5,774 nucleotides of DNA from Hyphomicrobiales bacterium. GTDB taxonomy: Bacteria > Pseudomonadota > Alphaproteobacteria > Rhizobiales > Aestuariivirgaceae. Position 1 is the first letter of the stretch. Every line of letters begins with the position of its first letter. Below are positions 1 through 5,774 of this stretch, piece after piece. The notes under the pieces are model-generated. The model was given only the letters and a program-made list of their open reading frames with translations. It made no database searches and was not told the DNA's origin. Position numbers and translations under genes: made by a program. Location of the stretch: NCBI GenBank assembly GCA_026996935.1, contig JALWJW010000111.1, forward strand, positions 1 through 5,774. Reading direction: 5' to 3'.

Positions 1-74
1 CCTGTCCCGAACGCCAACGATAGCCCAAAATATACGAAAACCGTTTCTGCTTTACTTTCATAAGTTGCCAAATT

Positions 75-96
75 AACTTAAATCTTCATTCAAGTT
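75..96. promoter_or_regulatory. Imperfect inverted repeat before the SDR gene, possible operator
   Basis: Arms AACTTAAA (75-82) and TTCAAGTT (89-96) pair at seven of eight positions around a 6-base centre. The repeat ends directly before the GGGGG ribosome-site sequence of the SDR gene. It could be a dimeric repressor site or a small RNA hairpin that affects translation. Short AT-rich inverted repeats arise easily by chance, so this is only a candidate. Confidence 0.2.
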
Positions 97-101
97 GGGG
101 G
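97..101 (+). promoter_or_regulatory. Ribosome binding site of the SDR gene
   Basis: GGGGG lies 4 bases upstream of the GTG at 106. It supports this non-ATG start, which also places the Rossmann glycine motif at the usual distance from the N-terminus. The next gene has the same G-rich type of site. Confidence 0.55.
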
Positions 102-105
102 CAAA

Positions 106-951
106 GTGGATAATTTAGAGAATAGATCTGTATTTATTACAGGCGCAGGTTCTGGTATTGGCTATCAAATTGCGCTCGCATTTGCCAGAACTCAGGCAAA
201 CATCATTGCAACTGACATTGACCTTGCTGGTCTTGAAGCATTAAACGCTGAACCAGAAATAGATAATAACAGGTTTAAAAAATATCTTTTAGATGTACGC
301 GATGCTGATGCTTATCGCACATTGGTCGAAAACTTAACCCAAACTGGTGACATCCCTGATATTATTGTCAACAATGCTGGCTTAGGTGTCTTTCGCAGCT
401 TTACCGACACCAGCTTGCAAGACTGGAAGCTCACCATAGACGTAAACATCATGGGTGTTGTACATGGCTGTAAATTGTTTAGCGATATTTGGCTCAAACA
501 AAACACTGCTGGCCACATTGTTAATTTATCTTCCATGGCATCTTTAGCCCCCATTCCCAATATGAGCGCCTATGTTGCCAGTAAGATGGCGGTTGAAGGC
601 CTAAGCGATGTCTTGAATATGGAATTTGCCGATACAAAAATCTCTGTAACATGCGTCCACCCCGGTATTATCGACACAGCTATTATGCGCCATAATGATC
701 GTTATGGCTTTTCTGAAAACCGCATTGCGCGCGTGCAAAAATATTACCGCGAAAAAGGCATCTCACCACACATTGTTGCTCAAGATATTGTAAAAGCTGT
801 GACAAAAAAAACCACCACCGTGCTCACAGGTACCGATACGCTCAAAGTCATTTTAGGTCGAAAATTATTGCCTAAAAGTGCCTATCTGAAAACAATCATC
901 CATGAAGCGCGAAAAATTGGCTTTTTACCATATAAAAATTCGGGGGAATAA
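106..951 (+). CDS. Classical short-chain dehydrogenase/reductase (SDR), NAD(H)-type, substrate unknown
   Basis: This is a 281-residue cytoplasmic oxidoreductase that should interconvert an alcohol and a ketone or aldehyde using a nicotinamide cofactor. The Rossmann signature TGAGSGIG is at residues 12-19. Asp37 at the end of the second strand predicts preference for NAD(H) over NADP(H). Asp63-Val64 and NNAG (89-92) follow. The full catalytic tetrad is visible: Asn114, Ser143, Tyr156 and Lys160 in YVASK, then the PG motif at 186-187. The length is slightly above the classical 250, with a basic C-terminal tail (about 235-281) containing a hydrophobic stretch and GRKLLPKSAYLK; this may be a substrate lid or membrane-contact region. 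The GTG start is chosen because of the GGGGG site and the position of the first strand. The stop is one base from the next start, so the gene is probably co-transcribed with the cytochrome-propeller gene. The family assignment is firm; the substrate cannot be read. Confidence 0.93.
   Translation: MDNLENRSVFITGAGSGIGYQIALAFARTQANIIATDIDLAGLEALNAEPEIDNNRFKKYLLDVRDADAYRTLVENLTQTGDIPDIIVNNAGLGVFRSFTDTSLQDWKLTIDVNIMGVVHGCKLFSDIWLKQNTAGHIVNLSSMASLAPIPNMSAYVASKMAVEGLSDVLNMEFADTKISVTCVHPGIIDTAIMRHNDRYGFSENRIARVQKYYREKGISPHIVAQDIVKAVTKKTTTVLTGTDTLKVILGRKLLPKSAYLKTIIHEARKIGFLPYKNSGE
942..947 (+). promoter_or_regulatory. Ribosome binding site that sets the start of the cytochrome-propeller gene
   Basis: GGGGGA ends 5 bases before the ATG at 953 and lies inside the last codons of the SDR gene. 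The same frame is open further upstream, with an ATG at 902, but that start would overlap the SDR gene by 50 bases, has no comparable site, and would put 17 extra residues before the export signal. The 953 start is therefore preferred. Confidence 0.7.
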
Positions 952-952
952 T

Positions 953-2851
953 ATGAGCCGCAAGACAAAGAAAACGAAAAAACCCTTTTTTACAAAACGA
1001 AAAATTGGGCTGGCTGTTGTGGCGCTGGGCATTGGGGCCATATTTGCCCCGAATGGTTTTTTCACCGGCCATCGCACTGTGATTTTAAAAGCTGAAACAA
1101 CATTTTCCAAGCCAGTCATTCATTTTGCCGGCAAACCAATAAAACAGCCCGCAACAATTTCTGGCAACGTAAAATCTGCCAGCAACATGCCCATTGCAGG
1201 GGCCATGGTGACCGTATTTTCCAGTGATGAAAACCATCGCATCACCAGATACACCGATAATGAGGGAAACTATACTATATCAGCCACAAGTTTTGGTGAT
1301 GTATCGGTGCGTGTAAGAACGCCATTCTTCTCAGATGTCGTATCCAAAATCACCATTAAAAATGGTGAAAAATACAATTTGGATTTCACCACCAAAAAAA
1401 TTACCGACCCACAAGAACTTTCCGACAGTTTAACGGCATCGGCCCATGTTGCCATGATTAAATGGCCCAAAAGCGAAAACCGCGCGGCCTTTGTCAGCCA
1501 ATGCAATTATTGTCACCAGATTGGCAATTCTTACACCCGCCGCCCACGCAGCAAAGAAGAATGGGACGAAATCGTAGAACGCATGGAAGGTTATCTGTCA
1601 GTCATCACCAATGCCGAAAAAGAAAGCATCCAAACACAACTCCACAAAACCTTTGACGGCAAACCAATCAAAGCAATTCAGGCATGGGATGTATCGCCAA
1701 AACTTGCGCGCGCAACAATCGAAGAATGGAATGCGGGCGACGGCCTTACATTTATCCATGATGCCGATGTGGGAAAAGACGGGCGACTTTATGGCGTTGA
1801 TGAAGGCCATGATATTATCTGGGAACTCAACCGAAAAACAGGTGAAATTTTAGAGGTAAAACTACCCGATGTTGATTTGCCCATTGGTGGGAAATTTTCA
1901 GGCCTTGCCCTGCCTATAGGCGTGTTTAGTGGCAAGCATGGTCCTCATTCTATGGCAGAAACAAAAGACGGACGCATCTGGGTTACGAACTCCCTGTCAT
2001 CGCGTTTAATGGCTTACACACCATCAACAAATAAATTTGAAACCTATGATATAGCTGCCGACACGATGTATTTACATACAATCCGCACAGGACATAAAGA
2101 CCGCTTATGGTTTACCGTTGTTGCCTCAAATCAAGTAGGTGTGTTTAATCCAAAAACAAAACAGCTTGATCTTCTGGATTTACCCACAAATGGCATTGCA
2201 CGTGGCATTACCGATGCAATGTTGCCAACATTAGCAAAAATCGGCAGTTGGTTCCCCCGCAAAAATCTGCCTATCATTCTTTCTCATTACAAAATAACCG
2301 GCCTTGGGCGTGACGTATTCAACTTTCCTTATGGTATTGACATCAACCCAACCGATGGCAGCGCATGGTATGTAAAACTATACGCCAATAAAATTGGCCG
2401 CATTGATCCAAAAACCTTGGAAATAGACGAATTTGACACACCCAAAATAGGCCCGCGCCGCCCACGGTTTGCGCCAAATGGCATATTGTGGATCCCGGGG
2501 TTTGATACGGGCGAACTTGTTAAATTTGATCCCAAAACACGTAAGTTTATACACTTTAAACTCCCCACATTAGCCCCAAATGAATACGAAACCCCCTACG
2601 CGCTTAATGTTCACCCAAAAACTGGTGTGGTATGGATTACCTCAAATATGTCCGACCGAATTTTTTCATTTGATCCAAAAACAGAAAAATTTACCAGCTA
2701 TCCTTTACCAACGCGGGTTAGTTATTTGCGCGATCTCATCTTCACCAAAGATGGAAAAGTGTGTTCCAGCAACTCCAACTTACCAGCCTATGCGATTGAA
2801 GGAGGGCTGGCAGGATTTATCTGCCTCGACCCAGGGACAAATGCCAGATAA
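953..2851 (+). CDS. Membrane-anchored c-type cytochrome fused to a Vgb/NHL-like beta-propeller
   Basis: This 632-residue protein should face the periplasm. It has a very basic N-terminus (residues 2-17) and one hydrophobic segment (18-32) with no clear cleavage site, so it is probably a signal anchor. Residues 66-147 resemble a carboxypeptidase-regulatory-like beta-sandwich (motifs ISGNV, PIAGAMVTV, TDNEGNYTI). CNYCH at 184-188 is a covalent haem c site; Met211 in EIVERMEGY is the likely sixth ligand, as in similar small cytochrome modules. Residues 264-626 hold seven repeats of the form DGRIWVTN...YTPSTNKFETY, the pattern of virginiamycin B lyase-like propellers. A 45-residue insert (412-457) separates repeats three and four. 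The only other cysteines, Cys604 and Cys624, lie in the last repeat and may form a disulfide. The gene follows the SDR gene by one base. An electron-transfer, lyase or ligand-sensing role is possible; the actual reaction is unknown. Calling it an antibiotic lyase would be unsupported. Confidence 0.88.
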   Translation: MSRKTKKTKKPFFTKRKIGLAVVALGIGAIFAPNGFFTGHRTVILKAETTFSKPVIHFAGKPIKQPATISGNVKSASNMPIAGAMVTVFSSDENHRITRYTDNEGNYTISATSFGDVSVRVRTPFFSDVVSKITIKNGEKYNLDFTTKKITDPQELSDSLTASAHVAMIKWPKSENRAAFVSQCNYCHQIGNSYTRRPRSKEEWDEIVERMEGYLSVITNAEKESIQTQLHKTFDGKPIKAIQAWDVSPKLARATIEEWNAGDGLTFIHDADVGKDGRLYGVDEGHDIIWELNRKTGEILEVKLPDVDLPIGGKFSGLALPIGVFSGKHGPHSMAETKDGRIWVTNSLSSRLMAYTPSTNKFETYDIAADTMYLHTIRTGHKDRLWFTVVASNQVGVFNPKTKQLDLLDLPTNGIARGITDAMLPTLAKIGSWFPRKNLPIILSHYKITGLGRDVFNFPYGIDINPTDGSAWYVKLYANKIGRIDPKTLEIDEFDTPKIGPRRPRFAPNGILWIPGFDTGELVKFDPKTRKFIHFKLPTLAPNEYETPYALNVHPKTGVVWITSNMSDRIFSFDPKTEKFTSYPLPTRVSYLRDLIFTKDGKVCSSNSNLPAYAIEGGLAGFICLDPGTNAR

Positions 2852-3009
2852 AAATCTGCATCGCTCCTTAACAAAATATATCAAGTGAATTTATGAATTT
2901 GTTTTTGCTGCCTGTATTTTTTATTATTGAAACAAGTCGTTTATCCCGGCAAAGTGATTTCAAATAAACGCGACCCACTCTAAAAACAAAGATACACAAT
3001 CTGCGAAAA

Positions 3010-3020
3010 GTAATCATTAC
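3010..3020. promoter_or_regulatory. Perfect 11-base palindrome, possible operator
   Basis: GTAAT-C-ATTAC is a perfect inverted repeat with a one-base centre. The odd length and AT-rich arms resemble binding sites of small dimeric regulators, and the core is loosely reminiscent of Fur-type half sites. It is too short to assign to any regulator and may be chance. Confidence 0.2.
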
Positions 3021-3096
3021 CCTACAACAATCATGTTTTATTCGGGCTGCTCACTATGGGTTTACTGGCTGCTTTGCGACATTTATTGTGTACTGA

Positions 3097-3109
3097 AAAA
3101 TCTGATTTT
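3097..3109. promoter_or_regulatory. Perfect 13-base palindrome, possible operator
   Basis: AAAATC-T-GATTTT is a perfect inverted repeat with a one-base centre, about 140 bases before the sulfotransferase start and centred 88 bases from the other palindrome in this gap. No following T tract makes it a terminator. It may be an operator; chance cannot be excluded in AT-rich sequence. Confidence 0.22.
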
Positions 3110-3249
3110 CGACTAAATCTATGCGTTGGCTTATCGGCTTACAATCCTCCGCCATTTAAATTTTGCTGAGTGCGCTTTATTTCGCCCCGAATAACCGCTA
3201 AAAGCACCCTCAACGCAACTGTTTAGAACCCACATAGATTGAGACACCC

Positions 3250-4983
3250 ATGAGCGACAACGGCAAACTCACTAGCACGCACAAATTCACCTTTGGCGGC
3301 AATCCCAATAGCCAGATCGGCAACCAGGACGAAGATGATCTTGAGTTTGGGATTCGCGCCTTTCAAACAGGTGATTTTGAACGCGCCGCTGCTAGCGCCA
3401 AGCGGGTCATCAAAAAAGACCCAAACAACGCCGAAGCTCACTCATTGCTTGGTGGCATTGCCGAGCAATTGGGCCAACTGGAACAAGCCGCCAGTCATTA
3501 TGGCGATGCGTTGCAAGTTGATGGCAACCACTTCAAATCACTTTATTCTCTGGGTGTTTTATACTTCAATGTCGGCCATCCTGCACAAGCGGTAGATTTA
3601 TTATCACGCGCTATGATCGCCAACCCCAAATTTACCGATGCAAAATGGGCACTGGCACGCGCTTATTCATCCCTTGGCCGCTTCGATGAAGCAGATGAAC
3701 TTTTCCAGGCTCTTGTTGCCGCCAGCCCAAATGATGCCCATCTGCTCCACAACTACGCCCAAAACCATATTGAAAACGGCAACGTGAAAGCAGCGCTTGA
3801 AATTTTAGACCGTGCACTGGCCCAAAAGTCAGATTCCCCTTTGCTGCAAAACCTCAAAGCTATTGCCTTGCAATATGCTGGTGATTTTGAAGCAGCAGAA
3901 CCCTTATTGCGTCAGTCTCTGGCCAATAACGGCCCGCAAGCCAATGCCTATATGGCCCTTGTCACTGCCAACGCCATGAACGCGCAAGATGCCAGCGATG
4001 CTGAAGAACTGCTAAGTGACCAGAAACAACCAACCTCTGAAACAATTGGTTTAAGCTTAGCTCTGGGGCAATATTTCGAACAAAACAACCAGGCGGAAAC
4101 AGCGGCATCCCACTATCAAACAGCCATGAACCTTAACGGCTTAGACACCGAACACAATACAGCCGACATTGAAGAAGGCTTAGCCCTACACAAATCACTA
4201 GCCGATAATGGCTTTTTCAACAATGGACAAACAGGCCATCCAAGCGCACTACCCATTTTCATCTCCGGCTTACCTCGCTCTGGCATCACCTTGGTTGAAC
4301 AAATCATCGCCGCCCACAGCGATGTCTGGTCAGGTGGGGAAAAAGATTTCCTCATGCCACGCATTGATGAAATTGAAACCTTAGAAAACGCTTATCCCCA
4401 AGCTGCCTATGATTTAGATTCAGAAAAGCTTGTCGCTATCGGGGCCGATTACCTTGGCAGCTTCCCCTATGATGCGCTTGATGCCGAACGCATCACCAAC
4501 CGCGCGCCAACCAACGCACCTTATCAGGCATTAATCCGCAAAGTTTTTCCCAATGCCACATTGATTAATGTGCGCCGTCACCCCCTTGATATTGTGCTTT
4601 CATCCATCGCCAATTTGCACGTGCTGCGCGGTACATATCTAAAAAATATTGAAACCATCGCCCATTTTGTCGACCAAAACATCAAAGCAATCGATCACAT
4701 TTCAGCCAATATCCCCAGCCCCGCACTTAATGTCTATTACGAAGATCTGGTCAATAATTTCGATGCCACAGCCAAAACCATCATCGCTCATACGGGCCTT
4801 GAATGGAACGATAATTGCGCCAATTTCCATGCTCGTGAGCGGGCAGAAAAATCCCCCACCCCTTACGCCATCCGCCAACCTGTTTTTACCTCATCAGTTG
4901 GCCGCCATAAACAATTTACCGATTTACTCGCACCGGCAACCGTAATACTAAAAGATGAGATTGAGAAATATGAAGCGCGATAA
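3250..4983 (+). CDS. TPR-repeat sulfotransferase family protein with an altered PAPS loop
   Basis: This 577-residue protein has no signal peptide or membrane segment and is predicted to be cytoplasmic. After a polar leader (1-30), TPR-type helical repeats fill about residues 31-230, with a more diverged one near 266-296; they probably bind a protein partner or substrate. Residues 335-572 form a Sulfotransfer_3-type domain that would move sulfate from PAPS to an acceptor. The 5'-phosphate loop reads PRSGITLVEQ (342-351), with Ile346 in place of the usual first Thr. Glu364 has the spacing of the catalytic Glu of tyrosylprotein sulfotransferases. The 3'-phosphate region is RRHPLDIVLSS (442-452), and the family ending RQPVFTSSVGR (542-552) is intact. 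The usual DKMP-x-NF motif appears as NRAPTN (417-422). The ATG start has only a weak GAG ribosome site. The gene stands alone between two gaps. The family is firm; the acceptor is unknown and activity is uncertain because of Ile346. Confidence 0.92.
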   Translation: MSDNGKLTSTHKFTFGGNPNSQIGNQDEDDLEFGIRAFQTGDFERAAASAKRVIKKDPNNAEAHSLLGGIAEQLGQLEQAASHYGDALQVDGNHFKSLYSLGVLYFNVGHPAQAVDLLSRAMIANPKFTDAKWALARAYSSLGRFDEADELFQALVAASPNDAHLLHNYAQNHIENGNVKAALEILDRALAQKSDSPLLQNLKAIALQYAGDFEAAEPLLRQSLANNGPQANAYMALVTANAMNAQDASDAEELLSDQKQPTSETIGLSLALGQYFEQNNQAETAASHYQTAMNLNGLDTEHNTADIEEGLALHKSLADNGFFNNGQTGHPSALPIFISGLPRSGITLVEQIIAAHSDVWSGGEKDFLMPRIDEIETLENAYPQAAYDLDSEKLVAIGADYLGSFPYDALDAERITNRAPTNAPYQALIRKVFPNATLINVRRHPLDIVLSSIANLHVLRGTYLKNIETIAHFVDQNIKAIDHISANIPSPALNVYYEDLVNNFDATAKTIIAHTGLEWNDNCANFHARERAEKSPTPYAIRQPVFTSSVGRHKQFTDLLAPATVILKDEIEKYEAR

Positions 4984-4984
4984 A

Positions 4985-5000
4985 TTAATAAACTCTTAAC
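4985..5000 (+). promoter_or_regulatory. CtrA-type binding site upstream of the putative diguanylate cyclase gene
   Basis: TTAA at 4985-4988, seven bases, then TTAAC at 4996-5000 match the alphaproteobacterial CtrA consensus TTAA-N7-TTAAC at all nine fixed positions. The site begins one base after the sulfotransferase stop and ends 101 bases before the GTG of the next gene, a reasonable promoter location. A weak -35-like TTGCCT (5015-5020) with TTTATC (5038-5043) lies just downstream. CtrA is known to control motility, cell-cycle and some cyclic di-GMP genes. That the host has CtrA is inferred, not seen. Confidence 0.5.
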
Positions 5001-5101
5001 AAATTCATTCAATTTTGCCTCACCGGCTTAAACGCTATTTATCCCTTTTCGTGTAAAACATCACCTGAGGGACAAAATAACTATTTACGTGGGCAAGTAT
5101 C

Positions 5102-5774
5102 GTGAAAGACGATTTTCTATTAGGTTTGATTAATCCAATCATCGCCCTCATTTTCTCGGTCACTTTTCTGATTTTCTGGACACGGGATAAAGAGCGGCAC
5201 TACACCTTAAAAATCGCTTTGTCATATTTTCTGATGGGGTGTGGTTTTTTAGCCGCCCATCTCATTCCCATTGGCCAAACACTATTAAACATCACCAGCA
5301 CAAACATCGTTTTTGCCACCGCTGCTATTCTTTTGGTATGCGCTGTCAGTGAACGCATCGAGCAGAAACCTGCAATCAGAGAGATGATTATTTTATCGGC
5401 CGTCGGTGTAACGCTCGGTTTCATTTTCCAAATGACAACCCAAACGCTGACCTTAAGCCTTTTAACCGTCAATGTGATGATCGGCTCCATTTTTGCCATT
5501 GGCGCATGGCATGTCCGTGCAAACCGCCACAAAGGGGGCATAGAAACAGTGATTTTCTGGCTATTTGTCCTTGTGGCATTCCAGTTCTTTATCCGCCCGG
5601 TCATCACGTTTTCAACCCATGAAGCTATTATACCACTAAACTATCGCCAATCAGAATACTGGGTCACCACAAATTTCACCGCAGCGCTGTTTTCAGTTGT
5701 TTGCGCCATGATTTTCATTGCCGCCTGTACAAATGATTTCATTGAACAAATCAAGCAGGCTTCAAATACTGATC
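5102..5774 (+). CDS. Seven-helix membrane protein, N-terminal part of a probable GGDEF diguanylate cyclase (cut by window edge)
   Basis: Translation gives 224 residues and runs off the right edge with no stop. Hydrophobic segments lie at about 7-27, 35-55, 64-83, 93-110, 115-137, 148-168 and 190-210. Basic loops at RDKERHYTLK (28-37), the stretch 84-94, and HVRANRHK (137-144) place the N-terminus outside and the C-terminus in the cytoplasm. The opening FLLGLINPIIAL, the loop before helix seven (SEYWVTTNF) and the ending FIEQIKQASNTD resemble membrane diguanylate cyclases in which such a linker leads into an LTGLxNRR-type GGDEF start. The GGDEF domain itself is outside the window, so cyclic di-GMP synthesis is inferred. 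GTG at 5102 is the only good start: an in-frame TAA lies at 5078-5080 and the next in-frame Met is residue 45. Its ribosome site is weak (GTGGG, 5089-5093). A CtrA-type site precedes it. Confidence 0.8.
   Translation, partial: MKDDFLLGLINPIIALIFSVTFLIFWTRDKERHYTLKIALSYFLMGCGFLAAHLIPIGQTLLNITSTNIVFATAAILLVCAVSERIEQKPAIREMIILSAVGVTLGFIFQMTTQTLTLSLLTVNVMIGSIFAIGAWHVRANRHKGGIETVIFWLFVLVAFQFFIRPVITFSTHEAIIPLNYRQSEYWVTTNFTAALFSVVCAMIFIAACTNDFIEQIKQASNTD

Larger units (their letters stand above)
1..105. other. Leader upstream of the SDR gene; possible edge of a neighbouring gene
   Basis: No gene can be assigned here. Three readings stay open across the left edge. Plus frame 1 is open from base 1 to a TAA at 61-63 and ends in the residues VSALLS. 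Plus frame 2 is open to a TAA at 74-76 and ends in FHKLPN. On the minus strand an ATG at 61-59 opens a frame (MKVKQKRFSYILGY...) that runs off the edge, with no good ribosome site before it. At most one is real. The first two would be the tail of an upstream gene in the same direction; the third would be a divergent gene sharing this leader. I found no convincing -35/-10 pair; TTGCCA at 64-69 has no partner at normal spacing. Confidence 0.3.
2852..3249. other. 398-bp non-coding gap before the TPR-sulfotransferase gene
   Basis: All frames are broken into short pieces. The longest ATG-led ones (2893-2967, 24 codons; 3033-3116, 27 codons; 3056-3169, 37 codons) lack convincing ribosome sites. No GC-rich hairpin followed by a T run was found, so no intrinsic terminator for the upstream operon can be called. 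A -10-like TACAAT is at 3140-3145 without a recognisable -35. Two short perfect palindromes are listed separately. The sulfotransferase start has only a weak GAG (3241-3243) upstream. The length suggests that the next gene has its own promoter and regulatory region. Confidence 0.6.

Noticed and set aside
73..81. TTAACTTAA as a second CtrA site
   Set aside because: The two TTAA halves are one base apart, not seven, so it does not match the consensus.
902..952. Upstream in-frame ATG at 902 for the cytochrome-propeller gene
   Set aside because: It overlaps the SDR coding end by 50 bases, has no good ribosome site and adds 17 residues before the export signal; the ATG at 953 has GGGGGA at correct spacing.
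953..2851. Calling the propeller protein a streptogramin (virginiamycin B) resistance lyase
   Set aside because: Only the propeller repeat resembles Vgb; the haem site, anchor, beta-sandwich and SDR neighbour argue for another role, and I could not verify the Vgb catalytic residues.
2580..2888. 102-codon plus-strand frame overlapping the end of the propeller gene
   Set aside because: It is an out-of-frame shadow of the last propeller repeats with low-complexity, non-domain translation.
2893..2967. 24-codon frame MNLFLLPVFFII... that could be a small hydrophobic protein
   Set aside because: No convincing ribosome site and no supporting context; a hydrophobic translation is expected by chance from T-rich sequence.
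3056..3169. 37-codon ATG-led frame in the intergenic gap
   Set aside because: No ribosome site, no recognisable motif, and overlapping short frames of similar size exist in the same stretch.
5067..5072. GAGGGA, a good Shine-Dalgarno-like sequence
   Set aside because: No start codon lies at a workable distance: the nearest GTG (5089) is out of frame and 16 bases away, and the frame used at 5102 has a TAA at 5078.
5200..5607. 135-codon open frame on the minus strand
   Set aside because: It lies antisense to the membrane protein gene, shows no recognisable domain, and the plus-strand frame has a coherent seven-helix, positive-inside layout.

Overview
The window reads as chromosomal sequence from a Gram-negative bacterium, most likely an alphaproteobacterium. 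This is inferred from three things: a match to the CtrA consensus (TTAA-N7-TTAAC), a TPR-sulfotransferase fusion of a kind common in that class, and a seven-helix membrane protein resembling the input domain of alphaproteobacterial diguanylate cyclases. Base composition is moderately AT-leaning by eye and looks similar across all four genes. I see no insertion sequence, CRISPR array, tRNA or rRNA.

Layout, left to right. Bases 1-105 are a leader that may hold the end of an upstream gene or the start of a divergent one. Bases 106-951 encode a classical NAD(H)-type short-chain dehydrogenase/reductase (SDR). One base after its stop, 953-2851 encodes an exported, membrane-anchored protein with an unusual architecture: N-terminal anchor, carboxypeptidase-regulatory-like beta-sandwich, one c-type haem site (CNYCH), then a seven-repeat Vgb/NHL-like beta-propeller. 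The 1-nt spacing and strong purine-rich ribosome sites suggest these two genes form an operon. Bases 2852-3249 are a non-coding gap of about 400 bp with two short perfect palindromes. Bases 3250-4983 encode a TPR-sulfotransferase fusion whose PAPS-binding loop reads PRSGITL where the family has PRSGTTL. Bases 4984-5101 are a short gap that opens with the CtrA-type site. From 5102 to the right edge runs the 5' part of a gene for a seven-helix membrane protein, cut at the point where a GGDEF domain is expected.

Functional reading. The SDR (cytoplasm) and the cytochrome-propeller (periplasmic face) are probably co-expressed and may serve one oxidative pathway, but the substrate is not readable and the two act in different compartments. 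The sulfotransferase and the membrane protein look like separate transcription units. The putative diguanylate cyclase would make cyclic di-GMP, and the CtrA box in front of it suggests cell-cycle or motility-linked control. The most unusual item is the cytochrome c/propeller fusion. Next are the altered PAPS loop and the CtrA site.
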